NCBI GenBank assembly: GCA_033064195.1
Contig: JARBJD010000011.1
Span: forward strand, 372,001 to 436,000
Reading direction: 5' to 3'
DNA: 64,000 bases
Source: Blattamonas nauphoetae
Lineage: Eukaryota > Preaxostyla > Oxymonadida
The position numbers and the translations under genes were made by a program. Numbering within the stretch: the stretch's first letter is position 1; each line of letters begins with the position of its first letter. This document shows, one piece after another, positions 33,460-45,328 of the stretch. The notes beneath the pieces are model-generated. The model saw only the letters and a list, made by a program, of their open reading frames with translations. It searched no databases and had not been told where the DNA came from.

Positions 33460-35452
33460 ATGAGCCACCTTCAAGAAGTTACTAGAGACAATGATGTCCC
33501 AAAAAAATTCGCTGTTTGTCCATGTCACACATTTTTTTATTCTTTTAGCACCTGATGAAAGCCTATAGCGCCATCCAACACGGGAAGCACTATTACAAAG
33601 GTGGTCTCAGTCGCCCTGCTTCTGAAATAGAGAAAGCGAAGAAAGATAAGGTTAACCTTTGTTTTTATGATTTATTTCTCTCATTTATTCATCACAAACT
33701 CTGACAGTCAAAACCTCTCGAAATCCGCTCAAATGAAACACTTTCAATGTTCAAGTATCTTTCTGTCCTTTCAATCACTTTCATTCTCCATTTATTTCCG
33801 AATAGTGCTCGAATTCAGAGAGAAACAGCCAACGATATCCTCGAAACGGAAAGAAGAAAGACTCGTCGTTTCAAAAAGGGACGGGAGTGTGATTTTCTCA
33901 CGTAATCCATTTTCTACCTAGATACTTTCAGACTAAAAAGGATAAAAAGAAGCATAAGAATGCTGGAGACAAGGAAGAGATTGGAGAAAATGGAAGACCA
34001 GTTACTCATCTTGTGACCCCGATAGAACGACAGTGGACCATTGCTCTTCCAGATGAAGTTGATCCATTGAGTTTGCTGAATTTGACAGGGAAATCAAAAC
34101 GACGTGCAGAACAAATTCTTCGAAAGCAGAATCAGACAACAGACAAGAAGCGCCCGCCCAAAAATCCCCTCTCCAATCTTGCTCTAAATGAAGACGAGAA
34201 ACTCAAAGTGGATGCATTGGTTGCTGAGATTACAGAAAGAGGAGGCGGAGGCAAGCGAGGAGGGGGAGCGACAATCGGAGGCACAAGCGATGCGCCGAAG
34301 AGCAGAGCAATGAAACGGATCAAACGCGAGCAAGAATCTCTTCATCAACTCTCTGACCAACGTATCAAAGACAAGGAAGTGACATCAGAAGGAAAAACGA
34401 AGAAGAAGAATCAAGCTGCCAACAAACACGATGAGCGATATGCCGCTGATGGTGTGAATCGGCAGATGGCACAGCCCCCCAAACTCAGCGCACTCGCCCG
34501 AAGTCAGACATCTTCCACCACTGCTGGTCAGAGCAGTGCAGTCAAAGCGCAGGTGAGCCAGGACGTCCTGAACAGGATCCGGATGCAGGAGGCAGGTTTG
34601 GCAGGGGACGATGGAAGCGATGTCGATGAGAGCTCAGAGGAAGACGACAACAGCAGCGGAGATGTCGACAGTGGTGCTGAGAGAGATTCCGATGAATCGA
34701 ACAGCAATGAAGAACAGGAATCAGACGAGGAAGGTGGAAGCAGTGATTCTCTCTCTGAGAATAGCTCGCTGGAGAGCATGGATCTGTCCGATCTGAGTGA
34801 GGTCGAGGCAGAGATTGTGAAGCAGAAGCGAATTGAACCCGACGCAGAAAATCCCTTCGCTCAGCCTTCTGCAAAGAAATCATATCTTTTGGAGAACATG
34901 TTGGGAGAGACCGAGTCTATCGAGACAAAGACGATGCGGACTGAACAGGGAGCAGTCCTAGTCACAGCGAGCAGCTTTGATGGAGTGCCGGGACTGAAAC
35001 AGGGGAAGGCCATGGAGAAGAGTGAGAAGAAGAGGCGAGACCCGCTGATTGATCTTCCCCAGACTGTTCAGGACGGAGTGATTGTGCCGTACTTCAAGCA
35101 GAACACGAAAGTTCAAGCGATGCGGCGAAAAAGAGGAAAGGGGAAGGAGGACGCGTCAGAGAGCGAGAGCATGTCGGAAGAGAAGAAGGACGCGGTAGTT
35201 TCAGTGCGGGAAGGAAGGAATGTGTGGGATGTGGGGCGAGTGGTGTTGAAGGGGTTGACAGAGGCCGAGATTGGTGGTCAGAGTGAGGACGACGAGTATT
35301 TGGAGGAGAGGAAGAAGGAGAGGAGGAGAGCACAGAAGGAGGAGATGGACGAGAAAGCCAAGAAGGATGCAAAGAAGAAGAGGAGGAGGATCCAGGAACG
35401 GATGATGAAAGGAAAAGCTCCCAAGAAATTGGCGGGCCCAGAATTTGATTAA
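33460..35452 (+). CDS. unknown Lys/Ser/Asp-rich, probably nuclear or nucleolar protein
   Basis: Model: ATG at 33460 and introns 33496-33548 (53 nt), 33651-33707 (57), 33755-33805 (51) and 33887-33921 (35), giving 598 residues. I do not recognise the family. The N-terminal 100 residues look conserved in style: YYKGGLSRPASEIEKAKK, then KPLEIRSNETLSMFNARI, a helical ETANDILETERRKTRRF and a Lys-rich patch. The middle has a long acidic Ser/Asp/Glu run (about residues 345-405). The C-terminal 150 residues contain DLPQTVQDGVIVPYFKQN and end in a very basic helix with KKKRRRIQ. Alternating basic and acidic low complexity is common in ribosome-biogenesis factors. That is only a suggestion. Confidence 0.7.
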
Positions 35453-35746
35453 TTTCATTTCACTTGAATTGAAGATTGAAATCACTGCTTTTTAAAAGTT
35501 TCCGCCCAAATTTTGGAGAGACAAACTCAGAAAACCTTGCCAAGAAAGCATCAAAATTCACTAAAAGCTTCTTCTGTCTCTCAAATGCTATTCCTTTTAT
35601 TGCTTGAGCGATTCAAAGAGAGAGGGTCGACCGTTTGAAGGAGAATGACCTAACTTACGACAAAAGGAGAACCAACTCAATGATTTCGTCCAGTGCCATC
35701 ACATGTCTGGAATTTGCCGTTGCTGTTCGAGGAGAGAATGGAAGCC
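35453..35746. other. convergent intergenic, no gene recognised
   Basis: A gap of 294 bases between the 3' ends of the preceding plus-strand gene and MCM10 (minus). A/T-rich near 35470-35600; no frame or RNA gene seen. Confidence 0.4.
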
Positions 35747-38514
35747 TCACTCGTCGTTCACATCTTCGTCGTGCTTCATGACAGTGAACGTCGATTCATC
35801 GCGCTTGAGTGGATCGACAACCTTGTTGCGTTGTTTGAACATTGACGCTTTCGTCCAAGCGCTCTGCGCACCACACTTGACACATCCCATCGTTGGAATT
35901 GTGGAATGAACAACACTTGTCCGATATCCACACCGCGTGCATGAGAAGAAGCGCTGCCACGTCTGAGAGAGAATGAGGAGAAATGGACGCAACATACCGA
36001 GAACGGGCGGAGGACATGCTGGTTGGAGGACGAAAGAAGCTTGTTGTCTTCGACGCAGAGATCTGCTCTCTTTTTAGGGATGATCCCACAACGAGAGCAG
36101 TGAAACATGGAGATCCTGATTTTGTGGATGGATTGACGCTTCTCTTCAATCCGCTCGTGCATCTCGAGTGTGTCTGTCTTCCGCATGATTTCTTGATATT
36201 CCTCGAAGTCGAGAGCGTCTTTGTGAGAACCCGGGTCGGCTGCACAGGCAGCGATGAATGCATCGATGCTCTCGCTCCCATCAATCACCTTCTGCACTTC
36301 GTCCATCAGCGCTTGGAGGGCGGGGTGGACATCCTCCTTTTTGGTGTCACGGCTTGTCTGCTTCACGAGAGTTGTCGTGCGGAGTTCAGCGGTGGGATTC
36401 GGGGCTGTTTTGGGGACGTTGATCTTCTTGGCCAGTTCCTTCTGCTTTGCGAGGATATCGTCATGTGCCATCTTCTTTGATGCTTGCGTCCGGAGCTCGC
36501 CTTCAGTCTGCGGGAAGAAGGCAGAGAATGACTTTTGAGAAGATCTGACAATCGAGTCGGATGGGATGGTGTTGCCTGGAGAGAGAGAAACGTGAAGAAG
36601 AAAGTGAGAGAGAGGCTTACCTGTGAATGCTTCTTTCTTTCGGAAATCGCCCGACAGCCACCGATCCAAATCAGACCGTTCATCCTCGCCCATCCACTGG
36701 TACTGTCTCTTCGCATACTGCTCGAGTGTCTGCTTCCCCTGGGCTTCTGCTTCGTCCAATCGTTTCTTCACTTTTCCATCCACTTTGGAGCTGATGGGTG
36801 GTGTGGCAACGGTTGCTTTCGGGAGTCCTGTCGGTGGCGAGAGAGGTGTGCGAAGAGAGCGAGGCGATGTTGGCTTGGCAGATGATGATTTTTGGGAGAT
36901 CTTCTGTGTTGGAGAGAGTGGCGGCGATCGCGGGTCCTGTTCGTCCACAATGCACAACTCGTACTCGTCTTCCACCGGTTCGTCGAGTGGCGGGGGTGAT
37001 GGCTCCGACGTTTGCGTGGCTTCAACAATGTCGATCAGATCAGACAGAATGTCGAAGTCTTCGATCTCTTCTTTTGGTGTCGGTTTCTGTTTTGGCGATC
37101 GATTTGACGAGCTGGTTGGCTTGTCTCGCTTCACTTTTCTGATTTCGCCGAGTGGAGCCTCGTTGGTGGATGCATTTTGTGGCTTTTCTTCGTCACTTTC
37201 ACCAAACAACTCGGCCAAGTGTTGTTTCTGCGCCTTCGCCCGCGCCTTCTTCTCTCGGAGGAGCTGTATTTGCTTCCTCTTCTCGAGTTCCTTCTGATGC
37301 GCTTCTTTCTTCTGTGCAAGCTTCCGCTCCTCTTCCCTCGACGCCTCTTTCTCTTTTCTTTTGCTCATCGCGACGTAGAAAGCATCGTCCAAAAACGGAT
37401 CGGATGTTGGGTCTGTTGGTTGCGGCAGTTTTGGTGCCATCTTTTTCTTCTTCGCCAGCTGCAGCTTGTCCTTCGCTGTCTGTGCCTCTATCTTCCCCAT
37501 CAGCTTGGCGTGCTTTCGGAAGAGGATGTTTTCTCCGGCATCTTCCTGTTTCGGAGGGCTTGGGACTGTCCCAGAGGCAAGAGTGATCATCGCAGCGTTG
37601 GTTTTCTTGTCGTGCGAGAGCGGTGCCGGGTACACAGTCGGCCTGTCGTTCGCGTGGAGAATTTGGTTCGAGTGGAAGGCGCAGAAGAGTCCCGCGCGAG
37701 TGTCGACGGGGTTGGAGCACTTGTTGTCGTCGCTCTTTCTGATTCCCGCACAACGCGAGTAGTGCGAGCAGGTGCCGATTACGATGACTTGGTCGCTCCC
37801 ATCCAACGTGCACGTCACACTGCCATTGTTCCCGCGATACGAAATCCGCGGATTCGCGATGTAGACGAGGTCTCCCTCCAACGGATGGTCAGTGTGTGAT
37901 TCGAGAACTCTTCCTGGACGAGATGTGCGTTGGATGAGGACGTCTTCGTAGTGTGCGCGGAGAGGTTCGTAGATGTTTATTCTGATTTGCGTGTTGGACA
38001 GATCGTGAATGATCCATTGAGAATAAAACTGTCCTTTGTTGTCTTTGTTTGTGGTTGTGGAAAGATAGATTCCATAGATGAGGTATTCTCCAGTTCTGAC
38101 AGAAACAGATGTTGAATGAAGTGAAACGAGTGGGATTGGTCTCATCGTTTTTGTTGTTGTATCAAAGTCAGCCTGTGAAATAGTCCTTCGAAACACCTCT
38201 ACTCCTGTGAGTTTATCCTTTTCCCTTGTCGGTGTTTGAGGAGATATAGGGAGCACTTGTTGTGGAGTTTGGATTTGACTCTGTAGAGGTGTGAGGGGCT
38301 TTATAGTTGCATAGAACGAAGCCAATGTCTGAAGTGGTCGAGATGTGGTCGATGATCCGGGAGTCTGTGCGCTTGAGGAAGAGTGGTATGTCTGTCCTTG
38401 AAATTGAGTATATTGGACTCGGGGTTCGCTTGGAGGGATATATTGAGTATTCGGCTTGTATTGTTCACGAGATGAAGCAAACTGCTCTGTGTTAAATCTC
38501 TGAAAGGGATTCAT
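35747..38514 (-). CDS. MCM10: MCM10 replication initiation factor
   Basis: MCM10 links the CMG helicase to DNA polymerase alpha at origins and forks. From the ATG at 38514, introns 36576-36620 (45 nt) and 35963-35997 (35 nt) give 895 residues. The central OB-fold (about residues 120-245) includes GVEVFRRTISQADFDTTTKT near its start. It is followed by the MCM10 zinc finger with C and H ligands (GTCSHYSRCAGIRKSDD, CSNPVDTRAGLFCAFH). A Lys/Glu-rich disordered middle follows. The C-terminal zinc-ribbon pair is present: CSRCG, then, after the second splice, TWQRFFSCTRCGYRTS and MGCVKCGAQSAW. All three MCM10 landmarks are in the right order, so the assignment is strong. Pol alpha, its functional partner, lies about 21 kb away. 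Confidence 0.92.
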
Positions 38515-38739
38515 AGACAGGTTTCAATTTGTCGATGACATTTCCATGGGGAGGATCTAAGCAAATCCAACTAATATAACCATAAATTCGACAGATCTAG
38601 TGGTTTCTCTGTACGGAGAGTGAATACGTGGTACTTTGAGCTTTTGACGACGATATCTGTGACAAAACCGTGATTCGAATGAAAAAAGACGAATGTTGGC
38701 ACCAACTTTCATTTGATCGCACCTTGCTTTCGTTTGAAC

Positions 38740-40140
38740 ATGAGTAATTCTGACGGCTCAACACAGCAAACTGAAGAAGATGAACGCTCCATTCAGCAGT
38801 GGAAAATCAAGCGTTTGATCAAGACTCTCTCGGAAGCTCGTGGTGAAGGCACGAGCATGATTTCTCTCATCATCCCACCAAAATCACAGATCTCTCAATT
38901 CCAGACACTTCTCACTGAAGAGTATGGAACTGCTACCAACATCAAATCTCGAGTAAATCGCCTGAGTGTCCTTGATGCGATCGTGTCAACCCAACAGAGG
39001 CTAAAACTGTATAGTCGATGCCCACCAAATGGCCTCTGTATCTATTGTGGTACAATCAACACAGAAAAAGGATCAAAAAGGATTACAATCGATTTTGAAC
39101 CTTTCAGACCAATCAACACAAAACTGTATCTCTGTGACAGCAAATTCCACACAGAACCACTCCAATTCCTTCTTGAATCTGATGATAAGTTTGGATTTAT
39201 CATCATGGATGGTAATGGCGCACTTTTCGGAACACTTCAAGGCAATACGCGCAATGTCATCACAAAATTTGGAGTCGACCTTCCAAAGAAGCACGGTCGA
39301 GGAGGTCAGTCATCTGTCCGTTTTGCTCGTCTAAGAATGGAAAAGCGACACAATTATGTTCGCCACGTTGCCGAAGTCGCTGTCCAATGCTTTATTGTCA
39401 ACGACAAACTGAACTGCTCTGGTCTCGTCCTCGGTGGCTCTGCAGACTTCAAAACTGAGCTCAGTCAGAGTGACATGTTTGATCCACGTTTGGCTGCAAA
39501 AGTCCTGAAGATTGTGGACATCTCGTATGGAGGGGAGAACGGGTTCAACCAGGCCATCGACCTCGCCGCTGATACGCTCGGAAACGTCAAGTTCGTCAAA
39601 GAGAAGCAGCTTCTGCAACGATACTTTGAGGAAATCGGGCAGGACACAGGAAAGTACGTGTTCGGAGTGGCAGACACCGTCAGCGCGCTGGAGATGGGTG
39701 CCGTGAACGACCTGATCATCTGGGAAGACCTCCCCGTCACGCGCTACGAAATGATGCACCCCACGACTGGCGCCAAGATCGTCAAGTACCTCACAGTCCA
39801 GCAGGAGCGCGACACAGCCAATTTTGTGATGGACGGAGTGGAGCTGACGACGGAGAACAAGGAGAACATCGCAGATTGGTTCGTGCTGAACTACAAAAGC
39901 TTCGGATGCACACTTCACTTTGTCTCCAACCGCTCTCAAGAGGGCTCCCAGTTCTGCCGCGGGTTTGGCGGGATTGGCGGTCTCCTGCGATACAAGGTCG
40001 ACCTTGGTCTTCTGAACGAGCACCTGCAAGCTGGCGATGACGACGACGATGACAATGAGCACCCGTTCACCAGCGGTGGCTACTTCGTTGATGATGACGA
40101 TGACAATCCGTTCGACGATGATATTACAACGTACTTCTAA
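38740..40140 (+). CDS. ETF1: peptide chain release factor eRF1
   Basis: Recognises all stop codons in the ribosomal A site and triggers peptide release with eRF3. 466 residues, no introns. The ATG at 38740 is chosen because it gives the normal N-terminus; the frame is open upstream but only from a non-ATG codon. Stop-codon recognition motifs are standard: TATNIKS (NIKS near residues 67-70) and YLCDSKF (the YxCxxxF motif, near 130). The catalytic GGQ lies in [20 protein letters not shown] near 188. The C-terminal eRF3-binding domain keeps [12 protein letters not shown] and [20 protein letters not shown]. An acidic Asp-rich tail ends DDDITTYF. Unaltered motifs fit the standard genetic code seen in the window's genes. 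Confidence 0.97.
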   Translation: MSNSDGSTQQTEEDERSIQQWKIKRLIKTLSEARGEGTSMISLIIPPKSQISQFQTLLTEEYGTATNIKSRVNRLSVLDAIVSTQQRLKLYSRCPPNGLCIYCGTINTEKGSKRITIDFEPFRPINTKLYLCDSKFHTEPLQFLLESDDKFGFIIMDGNGALFGTLQGNTRNVITKFGVDLPKKHGRGGQSSVRFARLRMEKRHNYVRHVAEVAVQCFIVNDKLNCSGLVLGGSADFKTELSQSDMFDPRLAAKVLKIVDISYGGENGFNQAIDLAADTLGNVKFVKEKQLLQRYFEEIGQDTGKYVFGVADTVSALEMGAVNDLIIWEDLPVTRYEMMHPTTGAKIVKYLTVQQERDTANFVMDGVELTTENKENIADWFVLNYKSFGCTLHFVSNRSQEGSQFCRGFGGIGGLLRYKVDLGLLNEHLQAGDDDDDDNEHPFTSGGYFVDDDDDNPFDDDITTYF

Positions 40141-40313
40141 TTCAGGCTCTTTACCGCACAGGTCCATGACTGGTTTACAGAAATTGTATTTGGTGGTGTT
40201 CTCATTTCACGTTCCGATTAAATGAAAGGTCATTCTCTTTTTTGTCTCAATATCTCACTGGCAATTTATACATTGAAAGAGGATGCTCCAGAAACCCCAT
40301 TCTTCGCCCGTCA

Positions 40314-41367
40314 ATGAAATTGTCTTCTTTTCTCTGGAATACAGCTGCCATTCTCTTCATCATTACAATCATACTTTACATTTTGCCACAACTTCTCATT
40401 CGTCTATTTCCAAAGCAAAACATCCTTAAACGATATGGAAAATCATGGGTTTTTGTGACAGGTAGTTCATCAGGTATTGGAGAGGAATTCGCTGTTCAAT
40501 CTGCCAAGATGGTATTCTATGATGTTTTTCTATTATTTAGGGAATGAACGTGATCATTCACGGAAGAAATGCAGAGCGATTTGCCCAAGTTGAAAAACGA
40601 ATTAAAGAGTCTGCTCTTTATGCTTACTCAGGAAACATATCAGGGTCAATGATCTGGTTGAGGTGAAAATTATCAAAGCTGATTTTGGACAGAATCCACA
40701 AGAAGCAGCTGATGAAGTCTTATCACAAATCGGAGGACTTGACATATCTGTCTATTTCGCAAACGCAGGCTTTGCAGTACCAGATGTCTGAGTTCTACCA
40801 TGAATTATCATCCGCATTTTGTTAGAATTTTGCAACCTCAAATCCAGAACAGATTGAAATGCTCAACACAAACGTCGTGACTCATCAACACATCTTGAAC
40901 TCGATGTGCCCCAAAATCTGCAGCAGAACTCCGAATACAACTTCCGGAAAGCGTGGTGCGATTTTGTACACGTCATCTCTCAATGCTCTTGTGAGTTTTC
41001 CTGGTACAGCTGGTTATTCGGCCACAAAATCATATATGTCAAGCTTTGCACAATGTCTCGCACTTGAACTGAAGCGTATGCTCCTCTCTCTTGAGTATGC
41101 TCTGCAGCGCGCGATGTTGATGTTTGTGTGATCCAGCCTGGCCCAGTGAACACACGCTTCCACGCTCGAGTGGGACAGGAGGTAACACCCTCGTTCCAGA
41201 GCCCAGAATCTGCTTCTACTCTCATTTTCAAGAGTTTGGGACGTTTTCCATCAGTGGACAGTGGGATTCTTACGATAATCGTTCGAATGTTGACTAAAAT
41301 TGTAGACGCCAATGCTCTCACTCTAATTTTGGGGAAAATGGCCCCAAATCCACCGAAACAGGATTAA
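40314..41367 (+). CDS. membrane-anchored short-chain dehydrogenase/reductase (HSD17B12-like)
   Basis: NAD(P)H-dependent reductase, probably ER membrane. From the ATG at 40314, four introns (40512-40540, 29 nt; 40609-40631, 23 nt; 40786-40825, 40 nt; 41076-41107, 32 nt) give 309 residues. An N-terminal membrane segment (about residues 8-32, rich in I/L/F) precedes the Rossmann nucleotide site VFVTGSSSGIGEEFA. Further motifs are the FANAG strand, the catalytic Ser of LYTSSLNA and the YSATKSYMSSF active site. IQPGPVNTRF follows the fourth splice. The pattern fits the 3-ketoacyl-CoA reductase group (HSD17B12, yeast Ifa38/KAR) of very-long-chain fatty-acid elongation, or the related ketodihydrosphingosine reductase. 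I cannot choose between them. The usual C-terminal KKXX-type signal is not seen. Confidence 0.85.
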
Positions 41368-41585
41368 ATTTATTTCTTTATCGTGTTTTCACTTCTTGTT
41401 TCCAATTTTCTCTTTTTTCAACAAAAATTCGATCTTCCCATTTCATCATCTCTTCTACTCAAGATTGATATGCCGAAAGTTGTTTGATATTACCTTCGCT
41501 TATTTTCGATTTTATATGTAATCTCTATGTTTATATTATGATTTAGAAGGATGCTACAAAGTCAATCGACCAAAAACTTTCAGGC

Positions 41586-42488
41586 ATGGTGAAAGAAAGC
41601 GCGGGAACTAGCACTCTCTCAGAAACAACAGTCCCCGATTTTTCACCTCTATCTGCTGTTGAGGCAACAGGTTTTGTTCAAGAACGCCGTGTCCGCGTCC
41701 CACGAAATCGTCTCACTCCTTTCCGCAACGAATTTGTTGATATCGTCCGACCACTTGTGGAACATATGAAGTTACAGTTCAAATTTGATGAGCGCCGAAA
41801 AATTATCCTTCTAAGACCCGGTCCTACTGCTGAAATTTCTTCTCTTCAAAAGGTCCTCATTTTTTTCGATGAATTGAGATTGTTCGATGTTGTTCCCGTC
41901 TATCATCTTCTTATCTAGGGCTGCGATTATCTTGAAGCATATATGGTTGGATTTGCACAAAAAGTACATCTTTCTCATTCTCATGATCCCATTCTCACCT
42001 TCTCCACAAATTAAAGGATGCTGTTGCTCTTCTCCGCCTTGATGAATTATATCTGGATTCGTTTGAAATTCAAGATGGTATTTTATTCGTTATCATCCTT
42101 TCACGCTCTTCACCCACTCACCATTTTCTTAGTCAAAACACTTCATGGAGATCATCTCAGCCGAGGTATTGGCCGTATTGCCGGCAAAGATGGATCAATG
42201 AAATATGCTATCGAAAATTCAACAAAAACACGGGTTGTCCTTGCAGAAAAGTTCGTTTTCCTCTGTCCTCCATTTTTTATCTAATTTCAGCAAAGTTCAC
42301 ATTCTTGGTTCATACCAAAATATTGCACTTGCTAAAGATGCAATATGCAGTTTGATTTTGGGTGTGTTTCGAATTCTATCATTCATCATCATCTCTTATC
42401 TTATCTCTTGCTTAAAACAGGATCTCCTCCTGGAAAGGTTTATGGACACATGAGGCAAGTTGCTCATCGAGCTAATAGCCAATTTTGA
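41586..42488 (+). CDS. PNO1: PNO1/DIM2 KH-domain ribosome assembly factor
   Basis: Required for 40S subunit maturation; it binds pre-18S rRNA near the Nob1 cleavage site. From the ATG at 41586, five introns (41853-41918, 41964-42016, 42078-42132, 42251-42290, 42362-42420; 40-66 nt) give 209 residues. Family signatures are contiguous after splicing: RRVRVPRNRLTPFRNEF, then DAVALLRLDELYLDSFEIQD, then KTLHGDHLSRGIGRIAGKDG, TKTRVVLA, KVHILGSYQNIALAK and the terminal LILGSPPGKVYGHMRQVA. These match the double-KH PNO1 fold closely. The short N-terminal extension (about 30 residues) is variable in the family. Confidence 0.95.
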
Positions 42489-42691
42489 ACACTTCACTCA
42501 CATAATTTGAAGAGACTATTGGTCTTTGAACACCAGGTGAGTTTCTCGTCCTATACTCCAAGCTACACGATTGTTTTCAGCAGGCGACAAATTCTAGCTA
42601 TTGATTTCTGAAGGTATGCACTTTGAGAGATGATTCACTCGATCGTCCCATTGGTGGATTCATTAAAAGCACACCGATTCCGTTTCCTTCG

Positions 42692-45124
42692 ATGTCTCGA
42701 CCCAGTTTGCTTCTGAAGCCTTATTTCTCGTATTTTTTCGGTTTTACTGTTTCGTCAACCAATACTCCCAATCAACCACATCATCGCTCTTTTTCTTTTT
42801 TCTCTAGATTCGGATTCCTCCAGCGAGAGTGATTCGAATAATCCATATCCATTTCCAACTTATACCAGTGAACCCACACAAAGGCATCATTCAAGAAGCC
42901 CTGACAAAGATAAGCACAAATCTCGCAGGAAAGCAAACCCTCACAGCCCATACGATCTTCCCTCTACTCTAGATGACTTTGGAAATGATCTTGTGAATGG
43001 TGGAGTTTGGGTTGAGCGAGAAGAATATGAAAGAGAACGAGAACGACGAAATGAAGCAGAAAAGAAAATCAAAGAACTGATGGAAGAGAATGAGAAGAAG
43101 GAAAGAGCCCGAAGCAACATCGAAAAAAATCAAAGAGAAGTCATTGAGCTCCGAGCAAAGATTGAAGAATTGAAAAGGGAAGAAGAAGTCAACCGACAAA
43201 TCCTTGAAGTCAAAAGACAGAATGAAGACGAGGAGCGACGCAAGAGCGAACAACTCAGACGAGAAGTTCGCGATTTAACGTTGGAACTGGATCGAAAGGA
43301 AGACGAGGGAAAAGAGGAAGTCAGAAAACTCGAAAAAGAATTGAAACGAATGGAGAAAGATATGCGAAAACGGCTCGACCGAATGAAAGACGATCTTCGT
43401 GAACGAGAAGAAATTATTCGAGAAAAGGAAATAGCGATTAATGAATTGGAGGATGAGCGACGGGAAAGCAAGCAGCGCGACAAAGAAAAAAGAGAGGAAT
43501 GGCGAGAAGCACGTGTGAGCGAGGAAGAACGAACAATCAAAAGAGAGGATCGTGTTGAGGCTCTGCACTTAACGCATCACTTTGCAAGGCTTGTTCTTTC
43601 CTCAGTACAGAAAGAAGTCGTTGAATTTGGGAAGGACATTCGGCGGGAACAGGAAGAAAATCAACTCCTTCAAAGCCAGAAATCCAATTCAGACGTACGC
43701 GAGCAATCAACATTCCATCAATCCATCCCAACCCTTCTGTCACTCGCAAAGAAACACCTAAAGTCAACGACTGTCAAAGAAAGAGGCAACGTTGTGAAGG
43801 CCCTCCGAAGGGAAGAAATGGAGGAAGAGGACAAGAAGCTCCTCAAGTTCTGTTTGGGAAGAGAGGCCGATGGTCGAGGCAGAGACGAGTCAGGCGGGTT
43901 TGTTGCTTCCTTTTTTGATCATTCGCAGCTTCTTTGGCGAGAGCGAGGAAGAACGAAGAGTGCGGGAGATTGAGGAGAGGTGGCTCGAGGTTGTGTGGAG
44001 GGAGGAGGAAATGGAAAAGCAGCGGAAGGAACGTGAACGCAAAGAGGGCATTGTGGACAGTCTGTCTCTCTCCTCCTCATTTCTCCTTCTCTTCCAGCCA
44101 CCCCGCCTTCTGACATCCTTCTCACGCCGTTTGGGTCAACCTCGCACTCTCTCTTCCTCTCCCTTCTGCCACTTCTCCTGTCGCTCACAGCATCGTTCTC
44201 TGCTCTCTCCATCCTCCTTGATGGTGTGCTCTTCTTCCACTCTTTTCATCGCTTCTCCCGCCTTCCTCAGAAATGAAGCAACGAACAGCAGATGTTGTGC
44301 GTGGTCAACAGGCACGTGGGCGTACCGAGCAAGAAGAACGACTGCGAGACCAGCGAAGAGAAGAAGAAGAGCAGGAAGAGAAGGAGAAGCGGGACAGAGA
44401 GCAAGAAAGGCTGAAACTGAAGATGCACCGAATCGACGAGCAACGGCGGAAGATCGAGGAAGAGAAGCGAGGTGTGGAGGATGCGCTGGAGAGGGAGAGG
44501 AGAACAGTGGAGGACATGCGACGAGAGCTGGCAGAGATGAGGAGAGACCGCGAGAAGATGCGGAGAGACGAAGAGGACAAACTGCACGATGAGGACATGA
44601 AGCAGCGAGAGTTCGACCGGATGAAGGACGAGAAGGATCGAATCGAACGGGACAACAGAAAGATCCAACAACAAGCCACACGGATGGCTGAAGAGTTAGC
44701 GAAAATGAAGGTGGAGAAGGAGGAGAGCGAGAAGCTGAAGCGGAGGGAGGAAGAAGAGCGAATTCGAGAGGAGGAGCGCAGGAGAGAAGCTATTCGACAG
44801 GAAGGAGAGCGAAGGATGCGGGCACAACTGGAAGGGTCGAAGATGAAGGACGAGGAGAAAGAAAGGGTCGGCAAAGACGAAGGAAGGAGGAGGGAGCGAC
44901 GACGGCACGACGACGAAAGGAAGGAAGGGCATGGAAGGGAGAGAAGGTCGCGTGATGACGAGAGAAGAAGAGAGAAGGAGAACGAGCAGTTCAATCTGTC
45001 GGCTTCGAAACGGGAGAAGTGGTGGCCTGAGCACGGCGGGTGGGACGAATCGGGAGAAAGCGGCGAAGAACTTTACAAATCGAAAAGTTCTCGATCTAAG
45101 CCATCCAAACGTCATCGCCATTGA
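42692..45124 (+). CDS. unknown Arg/Glu-rich coiled-coil protein
   Basis: Model: ATG at 42692, introns 42705-42807 (103 nt), 43898-43928 (31 nt) and 44060-44270 (211 nt), giving 695 residues. The first exon is the least certain part; the frame is also open further upstream without an ATG. After an N-terminal Ser/Asp-rich patch and SPYDLPSTLDDFGNDLV, almost the whole protein is a charged helix rich in E, R and K (for example EYERERERRNEAEKKIKE). A short less-charged break at about 225-300 contains LHLTHHFARLVLSS. The tail has SKREKWWPEHGGWDES and ends in a basic Ser/Lys/Arg/His stretch. Such charge patterning favours a coiled coil or long single alpha-helix, as in trichohyalin- or caldesmon-like proteins. 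No family is recognised. Confidence 0.7.
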
Positions 45125-45328
45125 GTATTTTCTCATCATCAAGTCTCTTCATTCCACGTTGATAGCACGTTGCTGATTCGCCTCTTTTATCATGTTTTGA
45201 TTTCGATTAATTCATTTTCATCATTTTTTTGGATTGTTTCAATGAATTTATGTCAGATGAATAACATAACGATTGATTTTGTTCGATCGACGTGTTCCAC
45301 CCATAATCGTAGTCATTTTTTCCATTGA

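Noticed and set aside
38713-38740. Nine-codon N-terminal extension of eRF1
   Set aside because: It would require a TTG start; the ATG at 38740 gives the family's normal N-terminus.
44305-44994. Ser/Arg-rich minus-strand frame opposite the Arg/Glu-rich coiled-coil gene
   Set aside because: It is the mirror of GAG/GAA/CGA-rich codons; Ser/Arg/Leu runs on the reverse strand are expected by composition.
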